Shown here: positions 6,698 to 15,299 of the stretch, piece by piece
How the letters are laid out: every line of letters starts with the position of its first letter
Position numbering within the stretch: position 1 is the stretch's first letter
Virus record (IMG/VR): IMGVR_UViG_3300030451_006653
Span: 1 to 30,471 of that record
Strand: one strand, 5' to 3'
Origin: a virus
DNA length: 30,471 nt
Notes under the pieces: generated by a model
Told to the model about the DNA's origin: nothing
Database searches by the model: none
What the model saw: the letters and a program-made list of their open reading frames with translations, nothing else
Program-made: the position numbers and the translations under genes

Positions 6698-6878
6698 CTT
6701 TAGCTTCGTTCTTCTTCTCTTGAATTTGTTTTCTAAGTTCCTTAGCTAATTTTGTTATTTCTAATAAAGCTTTTCTTGCTCTTGTTCCAGCTGCTGAATT
6801 ACCAGATGTATTAAATTTTTCGATATCAGTGCTAAAAGATTCAAAATTACTTTTTACTTTTTCAATATTTTCTATCAT
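6693..6878 (-). CDS. Histone H1-like protein, Hc1 family
   Basis: 61 aa, basic and helical. The core GNSAAGTRARKALLEITKLA, followed by KELRKQIQEKKNE, matches the N-terminal helical domain of the bacterial histone H1-like Hc1 family, known from Chlamydia and Bacteroidetes. The long Lys/Ala/Pro-rich C-terminal tail of Chlamydia Hc1 is missing. A DNA-binding or DNA-packing role is inferred from the family. A perfect late octamer lies 6 nt before the ATG, so it would be made late and could coat progeny DNA or enter the head. The stop lies 8 nt before the start of the retropepsin-like gene. Confidence 0.75.
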   Translation of the reverse strand: MIENIEKVKSNFESFSTDIEKFNTSGNSAAGTRARKALLEITKLAKELRKQIQEKKNEAKA

Positions 6879-6884
6879 AGAAAT

Positions 6885-6892
6885 TATTTATA
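6885..6892 (-). promoter_or_regulatory. Late promoter TATAAATA of the Hc1-like gene
   Basis: Perfect octamer on the minus strand, 6 nt before the ATG at 6878. It overlaps the stop codon of the upstream glycosyltransferase gene. Confidence 0.7.
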
Positions 6893-7574
6893 GCAACACT
6901 TTATCTTTATCAAACCATGAATTACTATATTCATGTACTCCGTATATTGTATTATCATCTTTACCTTCTTCTTTCTTTCTATATTTTTCAAAAAATAAAC
7001 ATGATTTTATTTCAAAATTAAAATTATTTGCTTTGTAAAAATTAGATAGTAAAATTGGACCTGCTTTAGTTAAAACATTTATTATATCAGTTTGCCATTG
7101 ATTTTGAGCTATTCTATTATTTCTATCTATTAAATTAAAATATTTTATTTGTTTACATAATTTATTAAAAAATATAGAATTATTATTATAAAATATTGAA
7201 TTGGTTATAAATTCTTCACCTTTATAGAATGAATCACTCTCCTTCAATAAAAGAATATTTTCATTGTTAATTAAAGTTTCTATATTTTTAAAAAAGAATA
7301 TATCAGTATCACAATATAAACCATTATAAGCATCTAATATAAAAAATTTAGATGCATCGATGCGTTGTATTTTATATTCATAATTATCAAAAGTATCTAA
7401 AAAATAATTATATTTTTCTTTAATTAATTCTCTACATTCATCGATATTCCAAAGTTTATAATTCCAATCTTTATGATTATCTATTAAACTTTGTTGATTA
7501 ATTTTATATTTGTCTGGTAAAATTCCATTATCCCAAATTTGATGTAAATTTTTCTTCATATTTATTTTTACCAT
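6888..7574 (-). CDS. Glycosyltransferase with DXD sugar-binding motif (OCH1/GT32 type)
   Basis: 228 aa. Predicted to transfer a sugar from a nucleotide-sugar donor. The family pattern is clear: LHQIWDNG near the start, SLIDNHKDWNYKLWN, then RIDASKFFILDAYNGLYCDT with the metal-binding Asp89-Thr-Asp91, and a C-terminal HEYSNSWF. The acceptor is unknown. An in-frame ATG at 7559 would remove five residues and is equally plausible; neither has a well-spaced Shine-Dalgarno. It overlaps the upstream gene by 47 nt. It is the last gene of the A+T-rich sugar island. Confidence 0.8.
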   Translation of the reverse strand: MVKINMKKNLHQIWDNGILPDKYKINQQSLIDNHKDWNYKLWNIDECRELIKEKYNYFLDTFDNYEYKIQRIDASKFFILDAYNGLYCDTDIFFFKNIETLINNENILLLKESDSFYKGEEFITNSIFYNNNSIFFNKLCKQIKYFNLIDRNNRIAQNQWQTDIINVLTKAGPILLSNFYKANNFNFEIKSCLFFEKYRKKEEGKDDNTIYGVHEYSNSWFDKDKVLL

Positions 7575-8271
7575 CTCCTGACCACATTATAGCATTATCA
7601 TTATGATCTTTATCTTTATATGATTTATCTAAAAGTTTTAAAGAAAGGGTGTTATTATAAAACTTATGCAATGCTTTATGATCACCATTCCAATCTAAAT
7701 AATTTTTTTCTTCAAATAAAAACATATTAATTTTGTTTATAAATTCCTTTACTCTATCATTATTTTTAAAATATAAAAAACCTTCATTAGAAAAAATATC
7801 TTCATTTTCTGGATTTTTAACAGTACATATATCATCAGACAGTTGTGTAAAAATATCATCAAAGTTTTGAAGTACCAAAGTATCACAGTCTAATGATAAA
7901 ACGTTATATTTTTTATCTAATAATTCTTTAATAGATTTAAATCTTGAATGGCATGTATAAAAACTTCTCGGGCTATATAATACTTTTTTTATTTCTAATA
8001 TATTTTTTATATCATATACGTGTTTTAACTCTTGTTTATTTTTTGTTTTAAATAAAGTTTTTTCTTGACTTAAATTAGGATTATCAATTATTATATTAAC
8101 GTTGTATTTCTCTTTAAATTCATTTATTTGAACATCTGTAAAATCTACTAATCTAACAAATACCTCAATTTTTGAATTTACTTTTTCTAAAGTTCGGATT
8201 AAATTACTAACATAATTGACGTAATTATAATCAGTTGAACAAGTAATAGCATTTTTAAAAATAGTTTTCAT
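7528..8271 (-). CDS. Putative glycosyltransferase, DXD type
   Basis: 247 aa. The N-terminal ITCSTDYNYVNYVSNLIRTL resembles the first strand and helix of GT-A fold glycosyltransferases, and SLDCDTLVLQNFDDI carries Asp128-Cys-Asp130, a DXD metal site. Late in the protein NAIMWSGDGKNKYE matches a HMWSGQSQEK stretch in the gene at 12028-12819, and the N-terminal halves also correspond, so the two are probably diverged paralogues. It overlaps the amidinotransferase gene by 17 nt. Donor and acceptor are unknown. Confidence 0.65.
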   Translation of the reverse strand: MKTIFKNAITCSTDYNYVNYVSNLIRTLEKVNSKIEVFVRLVDFTDVQINEFKEKYNVNIIIDNPNLSQEKTLFKTKNKQELKHVYDIKNILEIKKVLYSPRSFYTCHSRFKSIKELLDKKYNVLSLDCDTLVLQNFDDIFTQLSDDICTVKNPENEDIFSNEGFLYFKNNDRVKEFINKINMFLFEEKNYLDWNGDHKALHKFYNNTLSLKLLDKSYKDKDHNDNAIMWSGDGKNKYEEKFTSNLG

Positions 8272-9328
8272 ATTTACTTTTTCTTCTTATATCTAAAGTA
8301 GTACAATGATGAGCTCCGCTAAATAGCTCACAATGTCTAAAAGGTGAACCTATAGCTTGAATATTATATTTTTTTAGTTCTTTATTTAAAATATTTTCAT
8401 ATTGCGGATGACATATAATAAGCTCTTTATTTACTGAAAAAACATTTAATTCTATTCTTGGTGATGCTAAATTTACATCTTGTTTTTTATATTCAGATAC
8501 ATCTCTTTGTCTTAAAGGTATATAAATTAAATCCCAATTTTTTAACTCTTTAGGTAATTTATCCTTTACATCAGGTCTCATTACTAATCCTAATCCCGGT
8601 TTTAAAGGTAAAAATGTTGAATCAATATGAGAATCAGTTAAGTTTGAAGTTAAAATTTTATAATTACTACCTAAAGTATTTTGTAACCATTTTGCACCTA
8701 GCATTTGATTTTTATTTGATACATTCATTAAAATATGTTTACCCATTCTAACGCAATTAGCTGCATCAAACATTATTTCAGTACCTAATCCCATGTAGTC
8801 ATCTTTTATTTTATAATCATTATATGCATCGTCATATACAGACATATCAAAGCTTGTATCAAGAATTAAAGGTCTTGGGGCAGATATCCATTTAGCACCA
8901 TTTTTAAAATAATTTAGAAACAAATGTTTCATATAATCATTCTCAAAAATTCTCCACCTACATGAAGGAGGGGTTTCAATAATAGTATCATCAACTATCA
9001 TGCATAAATCTCTAACATTTAATGCAGGGTAATCAGTACTCTCCCAGTTCGGAGTTTTAATTTTATTTACCTTCTTAGGTACTTTAGGTCTCTGTACTAT
9101 AACGTTAAAAGATTTTAATAGATCTACATATTTTTCTATATCTTCTCTATGTTCATCAACATGTCTTTTTTGAATATATTGCTTTATATCAAATACTTTA
9201 CCAAAAATATTATCATGAAAAAATAACTTAAACGAAAAGTCTAAAGCAGGTATAGTATCTGGAAATCCGTCTCCTACTATTACTTCTTGTAATTCATCCC
9301 ATTCATTATGACTGTTAACTATCTTCAT
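8255..9328 (-). CDS. Glycine amidinotransferase-like enzyme
   Basis: 357 aa. Transfers an amidino group, typically from arginine, to an amine. The catalytic set of the arginine:glycine amidinotransferase family is in place with family spacing: Arg106-Asp107 in NVRDLCMIVDD, Asp188 in FDAAN, His234 in SHIDSTF, and the nucleophile Cys342 in SGAHHCTTLDIRR. The acceptor may not be glycine. In this operon the neighbours are a PLP sugar aminotransferase-like protein, a LmbE deacetylase and a nucleotide-sugar epimerase, so a guanidino-sugar is an attractive inference. Nothing in the sequence fixes the acceptor. It overlaps the next gene upstream by 14 nt. Confidence 0.85.
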   Translation of the reverse strand: MKIVNSHNEWDELQEVIVGDGFPDTIPALDFSFKLFFHDNIFGKVFDIKQYIQKRHVDEHREDIEKYVDLLKSFNVIVQRPKVPKKVNKIKTPNWESTDYPALNVRDLCMIVDDTIIETPPSCRWRIFENDYMKHLFLNYFKNGAKWISAPRPLILDTSFDMSVYDDAYNDYKIKDDYMGLGTEIMFDAANCVRMGKHILMNVSNKNQMLGAKWLQNTLGSNYKILTSNLTDSHIDSTFLPLKPGLGLVMRPDVKDKLPKELKNWDLIYIPLRQRDVSEYKKQDVNLASPRIELNVFSVNKELIICHPQYENILNKELKKYNIQAIGSPFRHCELFSGAHHCTTLDIRRKSKYENYF

Positions 9329-9947
9329 TGAAACATTTTAGTTTAGATAAATCTACTCTATAATCGTCATTAGTAGCTCTATCTTCATTATAAAAATTAA
9401 TTCTATAAAAATCTTGAATACCTCTACATGCTTGATCTGGAGTCATATACATATGATAACCTATTTCATTGCAGTTTAGATCAATTAAATTATTATACAT
9501 TAAAGATGTTCTTCCATCATATCTCATTTTTTTAAACCATAAATAAGCATCTTTATTATCGGTTAAAATCATACCCCCTCTACCGGTGGATAATATCTTT
9601 TTATAATTAAAAGATAAACAATAAAAGGTATCTTTAATATACATTCCGTTAGTAAATCTTTGAGCTGAATCTATAATAGGAAGGGGGTCTAATTTATAAC
9701 ATCCGCTCCATTTTAAATCGATAAAATTAACTTTATAACCGCCGTGAATTACTTGTTGAGGAACTGATATGTAAGTTTGATTAGGTACATTTACTAATTT
9801 ATCAGAATGAATATTATTTTTCTTACAATATTTAACACTTAAAAAAATTGCATTAGTACAACTATCAACAGCTACTGCATATTTACTACCGCTATAATCT
9901 GCTACTAATTTTTCAAAGGTTTCAATATTTTCCCAAATATCTTTCAT
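9315..9947 (-). CDS. Short DegT/DnrJ/EryC1-type PLP aminotransferase
   Basis: 210 aa; the family usually has about 370. Present are SKYAVAVDSCTNAIFLSVKY (cofactor phosphate region), IIDSAQ (Asp93, pyridine nitrogen contact), and SFNYKKILSTGRGGMI with the likely PLP lysine Lys117. The protein ends shortly after QACRGIQ, where full-length members continue into a C-terminal domain. No frameshift is obvious, because the next gene starts inside its last 14 nt. It may be a minimal or degraded enzyme. Full-length members aminate keto sugars on nucleotide carriers. Confidence 0.75.
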   Translation of the reverse strand: MKDIWENIETFEKLVADYSGSKYAVAVDSCTNAIFLSVKYCKKNNIHSDKLVNVPNQTYISVPQQVIHGGYKVNFIDLKWSGCYKLDPLPIIDSAQRFTNGMYIKDTFYCLSFNYKKILSTGRGGMILTDNKDAYLWFKKMRYDGRTSLMYNNLIDLNCNEIGYHMYMTPDQACRGIQDFYRINFYNEDRATNDDYRVDLSKLKCFNEDS

Positions 9948-9959
9948 TTAAAGATTTAA

Positions 9960-10577
9960 TTAAGATTTTTGGTAAATCAAATTGAACCCTTCAGCATACC
10001 ATGAATTACATTCCATTCCTCTAAATAAAGCATAAGTTACTATACCATCTTTACTTCTAGGGTTAGGAAAATCTCTAACTTCATTATCATAAACTAAAAA
10101 TGTTTGAACTTTATTATTTAAATTTTCTTCAGATAAAGGTACATAGTAATTACATTTAAAATTATTTTTAAATGATTGAGTAGTAGATGAAGGTATTTCA
10201 TACATTAATATTTGTTCAGGAGGTTTGTCTTGATATCTTCTTACTACTATTTCACAAACTTCATGCACCGTTTTATGATCCATATTAAAATCATCTTTAT
10301 TAGGTATAAATACAATATCTGGATTAATTTGTTTATATAAGTTTTCTAAATGTTTAATTAAGTTCCATTTATTTTCATGTAGTTTTTCATCTTCAAAATT
10401 TAAAATACCAACTTTTGTATAATTACCATATGCGTTGATATAATCTTTATCAGTGGTTCTTTTAGAACATACTATTAGATAAATTTCATAACCCAAATTT
10501 TTAAATTTATGAGCAGTTCCACCCACGCCTAACACTTCATCATCTCCGTGCGGAGCTATAATTAAAACTTTCTTCAT
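9960..10577 (-). CDS. LmbE/PIG-L family de-N-acetylase
   Basis: 205 aa. Metal-dependent deacetylase of N-acetylated sugars or related amines. The zinc motif APHGDDEVLGVGG is at 8-20 (His10, Asp12, Asp13), and NMDHKTVH supplies the second metal half. AAAAGG lies 6-7 nt before the ATG at 10577, one of the clearer Shine-Dalgarno sites of this operon. The start overlaps the stop of the epimerase gene. It could expose an amine on a sugar that the neighbouring amidinotransferase then modifies (inference). Confidence 0.88.
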   Translation of the reverse strand: MKKVLIIAPHGDDEVLGVGGTAHKFKNLGYEIYLIVCSKRTTDKDYINAYGNYTKVGILNFEDEKLHENKWNLIKHLENLYKQINPDIVFIPNKDDFNMDHKTVHEVCEIVVRRYQDKPPEQILMYEIPSSTTQSFKNNFKCNYYVPLSEENLNNKVQTFLVYDNEVRDFPNPRSKDGIVTYALFRGMECNSWYAEGFNLIYQKS

Positions 10578-11506
10578 TTTTTACCTTTTAAATATTCATA
10601 TAAAAATTTACTACCGGTTTTAAAATTAACTTCCGGGGACCAATTTAACAATTTTTTAGCTCGTTTATTACTAACTATTTTACCTTTATAATCTCCTGCT
10701 CTCTTATCAGTGTATTCTACTTTTATAGAACCGTGTAAATTCTTAATAGTTTCAACTACTAAATTTAAACTTATAGCTTCATTGCCATCAACATTTATAA
10801 TTTTATTTTTTGCTTTTTCATTTAAAGACTTGAAATTTGCATTAGCATGATCAGTTACATATAAAAAGTTTCTATATATAGAACCATTACCCGTGACTGT
10901 ACATAGTTTTTTATTTAACGTATTATTAATAAAAGTACTAAGAATTGTACCAGGATTACAACCAGGTCCATAAGCTACCCCATATCTAAGTATTGTATAA
11001 TTGACATTAAAAAACTTATTATAATTCTCAATTATATTTTCACAAGTTAACTTCATTGTAGTATATATGTGATTACTCTTATTAATTGGTAAAAGAGTTG
11101 CTTCATTAACATTAGTACTACTACTAACACTATAAACCCAAACAGTAGAAGAAAAAATTATTCTTTTTATTTTAAACTCTTTTACACATTCCAATACATT
11201 AGTTAAACTTAAAATATTTTGATTAACTGAGTTAGGTACACTAATTAAGTTTTCTTCACTATTGGATATAGCTGCTAACATAAAAACATAATCAAAATTA
11301 TTTTCTTTAAATATTTTTTTTAATTCTACTAAATTAGTAGCATCACATTTGTAAAAAGATGGAGGATTATTATCTTTTTCTAATAATATACTATCTTCTA
11401 AATCAATAATAGTTACATTATAACCATTATTTAAAAGTAAAGATGCTGTATGTGTACCAATAAACCCTGATCCACCTACTATAGCTATATTTTGTTTTTT
11501 ATCCAT
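10574..11506 (-). CDS. NAD-dependent nucleotide-sugar epimerase/dehydratase
   Basis: 310 aa, extended short-chain dehydrogenase fold. Rossmann motif GGSGFIG (11-17), a following acidic residue after the second strand (IIDLED), IIFSST with the active-site Ser/Thr region (about 117-121), and YTTMK (Tyr148, Lys152). GPGCNPGTIL and the late NVDGNEAISL region fit UDP-glucose 4-epimerase or dTDP-glucose dehydratase relatives. The exact sugar cannot be read. It overlaps both neighbours by a few bases, so the operon is tightly coupled. Confidence 0.87.
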   Translation of the reverse strand: MDKKQNIAIVGGSGFIGTHTASLLLNNGYNVTIIDLEDSILLEKDNNPPSFYKCDATNLVELKKIFKENNFDYVFMLAAISNSEENLISVPNSVNQNILSLTNVLECVKEFKIKRIIFSSTVWVYSVSSSTNVNEATLLPINKSNHIYTTMKLTCENIIENYNKFFNVNYTILRYGVAYGPGCNPGTILSTFINNTLNKKLCTVTGNGSIYRNFLYVTDHANANFKSLNEKAKNKIINVDGNEAISLNLVVETIKNLHGSIKVEYTDKRAGDYKGKIVSNKRAKKLLNWSPEVNFKTGSKFLYEYLKGKK

Positions 11507-12041
11507 ACCTGTGTATTGGAGTTACTAATTTATTATAATAAGATTCTATTAAAAAGTATTTTTCACAAACCAATACAATTCTTTCTCTATCAAAAGATTT
11601 AACTTCAGTAACACTATGAACTTTATTTTTTTCAAGATAAACTGCTGAGTTTGTTACTGGGGTTATTTCTTTGTCATCAACTATTAAATTACCTCCTACC
11701 ATATTTTCGCAAACATCCGCATAATATACTATAGTTTCAGGAAACCCTATTATAAAACTAGGATCAATTTTTCTTTTAACGTAACTAAATAAATCATGAT
11801 CAGTATGAGGTTCAATAAAACCTCCGACAAAAGTAAAAAATCCTATAAAATTATATATATTATACTTTTCATCTTTAAATGAACTTAACCAATCTGGCAA
11901 TTCATCTTTTTTATATGTAGAAGCAAAACCTTTTTTTTGATTTTCATCATCATCTAAAAAAGGATTATTAGCTATCCAATCTAAAATTGAGTTTCTATCG
12001 CTTTCTTTTAAAAAATCTTTAATTAATTCATGATATTTCAT
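11499..12041 (-). CDS. 2-oxoglutarate/Fe(II)-dependent oxygenase-like protein
   Basis: 180 aa. The iron-binding pattern is visible: His79-Thr-Asp81 in EPHTDHD, His142 in KNKVHSVTEV, and Arg154 in RERIVLVCE, which would bind the 2-oxoglutarate carboxylate. A Gly-Gly-Asn-Leu strand (116-119) lies between them, as in prolyl-hydroxylase-like enzymes. Such enzymes hydroxylate proteins, sugars or small molecules; the substrate is unknown. Its place between sugar genes suggests hydroxylation of the same product. Confidence 0.75.
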   Translation of the reverse strand: MKYHELIKDFLKESDRNSILDWIANNPFLDDDENQKKGFASTYKKDELPDWLSSFKDEKYNIYNFIGFFTFVGGFIEPHTDHDLFSYVKRKIDPSFIIGFPETIVYYADVCENMVGGNLIVDDKEITPVTNSAVYLEKNKVHSVTEVKSFDRERIVLVCEKYFLIESYYNKLVTPIHRYG

Positions 12042-12819
12042 ATTTTTTACTTTCTATTTTATAACTATCATTTAATACCTTTTCTTGAGATTGACCACTC
12101 CACATGTGACTATCTATATCATAGTTTGGTCCATTATCTTTAAAGGTTTTTTCAACTTTATATAACTTAAGTACTTCTTTATGTTCATTGTATATTTTAT
12201 CGAACACCTCTTCATCAGCATCTACGTCCCAGAACTTATCATTAACAAACTTTTCAATTAACAAATACATCATTTTTGAAGCATTAGTGTTTCTTATTAA
12301 CATAATACCAGCATTCCAACCGCTATAACAATCTAATTCATCTTCATTTATAAACATACCAATATCATAATTTTGTAAATTATCTTTTAATATTGATATA
12401 TCTTTTCTAACTATAGTATCTACATCAAGATAAACTATATTTTTAAAATCTTTATTTAGTAACTTATTAATTGTATTAAATTTTATATTACTGCAATATA
12501 CCCCTTCACTATTAGTTATTAAATTATTATTTTTACTTCTAACTAAACTTAATAATTCTTGATAACCAAACTCTCCTATCTCAGGTTTAATAACTTTTTT
12601 ATTATTAATTTTTTTGTTATCGTTCATAATATATAAATTAAGAGATTTAAATTTTTTTCTTAATTCTTTTTTAGTTTCACTATCCACATTAACTAGTCTA
12701 GCAACTATATTAACTGAAGGAGAATTAATTAAAATACTATTTAAAAATGTTTTTAAATATGGTATATATTTTTGATTTGATGAACAAACTATTGTTAAAA
12801 TATCTCTATCTAATTTCAT
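12028..12819 (-). CDS. Putative glycosyltransferase, DXD type
   Basis: 263 aa. ILTIVCSSNQKYIPYLKTFL at the start and NIVYLDVDTIVRKDISIL with Asp132-Val-Asp134 fit a GT8-like GT-A glycosyltransferase; NAGIMLIRN follows as in that family. The second half, with SHMWSGQSQEKV, resembles the gene at 7528-8271. The ATG overlaps the end of the upstream glycosyltransferase gene by 14 nt. Donor and acceptor are unknown. Confidence 0.75.
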   Translation of the reverse strand: MKLDRDILTIVCSSNQKYIPYLKTFLNSILINSPSVNIVARLVNVDSETKKELRKKFKSLNLYIMNDNKKINNKKVIKPEIGEFGYQELLSLVRSKNNNLITNSEGVYCSNIKFNTINKLLNKDFKNIVYLDVDTIVRKDISILKDNLQNYDIGMFINEDELDCYSGWNAGIMLIRNTNASKMMYLLIEKFVNDKFWDVDADEEVFDKIYNEHKEVLKLYKVEKTFKDNGPNYDIDSHMWSGQSQEKVLNDSYKIESKKYEIS

Positions 12820-13477
12820 CTCTTAATTTATTCCATTCTATATTATAGCTACAGTCTTTGTAATTTTCCAGCCACGGACCACCTTCTGTATAATGTAAAG
12901 CTTTAGGTTTAAAACTATCAGTTTCATTGTACCAATTAACTAACCAATTCCACTCTAAAGGCAATGACCCTATTTCATTATCTTTAAGCCATTTAAAACG
13001 ATGTAAATATTCTCCTGAAGAACTATTACAAGTTAAAGGTGTTAAAACTTTATGTCTATGATGACTATTATTAAAAATAACCAAACTACTCCAATTTTTT
13101 CTCGGATAATTTGTTTGTATTTTTCCATCCATTTTAACCATATTAGAAGGGGTATATTCATGCTTACAACACATAATAGCGTATCTATCATCATATAAAT
13201 CTATTAAATTATCTATTGACTCTAAAAAAATAAAATCACTATCTAAAAATATACTAATACCTTTAAAATTATCTTCCCAAGGGACCCAAAATCTTGCAAA
13301 TGAAAATTGAGTAGATTCACTAGGGTCTTTTTTCCTTTGATAGTTTCTTACTAAGTTATAATTTATGGGAGAAATTTTTAAGTTATGTTTATTGTTTAAT
13401 TTTAAAATACTATGTTTACAAACATCATAAGCTATTTGATGCGGTTCATCTAACCCTATATGTATTCTTACATCCAC
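12806..13477 (-). CDS. GT8-like glycosyltransferase
   Basis: 223 aa. Strong family pattern: IHIGLDEPHQIAYDVCKHSI at the start, STQFSFARFWVPW, IFLDSDFIF with Asp79-Ser-Asp81, KNWSSLVIFNN, and HYTEGGPWLENYKDC near the end. This resembles a bacterial GT8-type family of roughly 230 aa, so the protein looks complete. The start is a GTG at 13477, supported by a late-type octamer (TGTAAATA) 6 nt upstream. It is therefore probably the first gene of a late transcript running through the sugar genes. Confidence 0.85.
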   Translation of the reverse strand: MDVRIHIGLDEPHQIAYDVCKHSILKLNNKHNLKISPINYNLVRNYQRKKDPSESTQFSFARFWVPWEDNFKGISIFLDSDFIFLESIDNLIDLYDDRYAIMCCKHEYTPSNMVKMDGKIQTNYPRKNWSSLVIFNNSHHRHKVLTPLTCNSSSGEYLHRFKWLKDNEIGSLPLEWNWLVNWYNETDSFKPKALHYTEGGPWLENYKDCSYNIEWNKLRDEIR

Positions 13478-13483
13478 AAATAA

Positions 13484-13491
13484 TATTTACA
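13484..13491 (-). promoter_or_regulatory. Late-type octamer inside the sugar island
   Basis: TGTAAATA on the minus strand, 6 nt before the GTG at 13477. It overlaps the end of the upstream gene at 13487. Confidence 0.5.
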
Positions 13492-14476
13492 GAGTTTTAT
13501 CTAAAAAAACAATCCTATCAACTAATGTGGTTATTAAAGATTTTAATGAATTATTCTTTGCTTTTTTCATCATTCTTTCACAATAATTAAATCCTTTTTC
13601 ACCATAACGCATTTGTAGTTCTTTATCACCATCATAACCATCTACTTTGATTTCTTTATCAAATACCTTACCTTTGTGATAATAAAAAGGCATATAAAAA
13701 TAATCTTCAAAGTGTTTTACATATGGTTTTTGTATAGCTATGGTAGAGCATATAATTGGTTTAGTTTTAGCAAAAGCTGATTCAATAGTTCCACCATAAA
13801 AATGAAAAGGGTTAGAATATAAACAACATTCATTTAAATAGTCTACATGACTTTTCCACTCTACATTATATCCTAAATCCTTTTTTATAAATTCAGGTAT
13901 ATGATTTTTAAATTTTGGAATAATTAATACATCGTTAAAGTTTTTAATAAATCTGTCATCTATTAATTTTTTTAATACTTTATAGATAACACATAATTGA
14001 AATATATCTACCCCTACTTTAGTTGAATCATTAAAATTTGTATGATTTGAGTCCCCCGTTTTAAAGTATAAAATAAATTTTCTCTTGGTTATATCTTTAT
14101 TTTTACTAACAATAAACTCCTCTTTTTCAAAATTATATATTCCTTTTAATCTTTCATTTTTAGGAGAATTAGTAGTAACTATATTAATAATAAAATCTAG
14201 ATCTTTTAATTTATTATATTGCTTTAAATTGGTCTGAAAAATACCGTTTACTATTTCTGATCTAGTATAAGTAAAATAATTTTTTACTGCTTTTTGGTAA
14301 TATTCATCTACTATAAAATTAAAAAAATCTATATTATCATTAATTTTATATTTTTTTATTTCGTTATATATTGTATTGAAATACATATAACAGCCAAATG
14401 ATTGTAAAAATTTACTATGGTAGTCGTTTGGATATTGTTTATAATAACTTTCTAAATATTTTTCAGCTCTTAACAT
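13487..14476 (-). CDS. Hypothetical protein, possibly glycosyltransferase-like
   Basis: 329 aa, rich in Tyr, Phe, Lys and Asn. I do not recognise a family. A region near residues 225-245 (FYGGTIESAFAKTKPIICST) resembles the donor-binding Gly...Glu-x2-Ala...Pro-Ile stretch of GT-B glycosyltransferases, and a preceding region mentions repeated hydrophobic strands. This is weak. The gene sits between a radical SAM gene, which it overlaps by 14 nt, and a GT8-like gene. Confidence 0.5.
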   Translation of the reverse strand: MLRAEKYLESYYKQYPNDYHSKFLQSFGCYMYFNTIYNEIKKYKINDNIDFFNFIVDEYYQKAVKNYFTYTRSEIVNGIFQTNLKQYNKLKDLDFIINIVTTNSPKNERLKGIYNFEKEEFIVSKNKDITKRKFILYFKTGDSNHTNFNDSTKVGVDIFQLCVIYKVLKKLIDDRFIKNFNDVLIIPKFKNHIPEFIKKDLGYNVEWKSHVDYLNECCLYSNPFHFYGGTIESAFAKTKPIICSTIAIQKPYVKHFEDYFYMPFYYHKGKVFDKEIKVDGYDGDKELQMRYGEKGFNYCERMMKKAKNNSLKSLITTLVDRIVFLDKTL

Positions 14477-15299
14477 AACGTTTATATAATTTTACAGATT
14501 CTTTACCCCTGTTTTCAAATACCCCATTTACAGAGCAATTTATACAAGGTTTTATATTTCTATTTTTTATTAAAGTATTTCTATATTTGTTAATTTTATC
14601 ACCATACCAAATTTTTTTTAAATTATCTTCATTAACATTACCAAAAACTATATCTTTCTTCCAATTATTATCACATAATAATAAATCACCATTCCAGTCA
14701 ACTAACATTTTATAGAATGGTAAATAGCATGGATTATTATTAAAAATATTTTTTGACCCTTTTAATAAATCACTCCTATTAACTATATTTAAATTGTAAT
14801 TAACATTATGATTATAATGGTGTCTAAGTATCATTTCAATAGGTATATCTTTTTTTAGTGATAAGAAATATTCAGATTTATCACTATCATACATACTAAT
14901 ACTAATATGAGAACACCCTGCATCAAATAATTTTTTAATTATATCTGAGGTTAATTTATCGCCGTTAGTATTTACTTCCAAATACTTTATATCCGGAATT
15001 AAATCTTTTACAGTTTTAATACTATCAATAATATTTTTACATAAAAGAGGCTCACCGAAACCAACAAAACCTATTCTATTATTAAAATTTAATTCTTTTA
15101 ACCCATTACATAAATTTTTAATTGTTTCTATAGATATATGTTTATTTTGATTTTTATATATCTTTTTATCATGTCGTGGACAAAATGAGCAAGTACGATT
15201 ACATAACTCAGTAGGATTTATTTGAACGCTTCGCAGCATATTATCTACTTTATCTTCGATAAATATGCTTTGTTTTCTTCTTAATTCAACTATATCCAT
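14463..15299 (-). CDS. Radical SAM protein with SPASM-like C-terminus
   Basis: 278 aa. CNRTCSFC gives the canonical cluster motif Cys33-x3-Cys37-x2-Cys40, followed by a glycine-rich strand (GFVGFGEPLL) and a SPASM-like end with four cysteines (NNPCYLPFYK, DLLLCDN, KPCINCS) that would bind an auxiliary cluster. Such proteins modify peptides or sugars; the substrate cannot be read. GDLLLCDNNW and the VFGNVNEDNLKKIW stretch are typical of members found in surface-polysaccharide clusters. Its start codon lies in a 16-bp perfect palindrome. Confidence 0.88.
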   Translation of the reverse strand: MDIVELRRKQSIFIEDKVDNMLRSVQINPTELCNRTCSFCPRHDKKIYKNQNKHISIETIKNLCNGLKELNFNNRIGFVGFGEPLLCKNIIDSIKTVKDLIPDIKYLEVNTNGDKLTSDIIKKLFDAGCSHISISMYDSDKSEYFLSLKKDIPIEMILRHHYNHNVNYNLNIVNRSDLLKGSKNIFNNNPCYLPFYKMLVDWNGDLLLCDNNWKKDIVFGNVNEDNLKKIWYGDKINKYRNTLIKNRNIKPCINCSVNGVFENRGKESVKLYKRYVKS

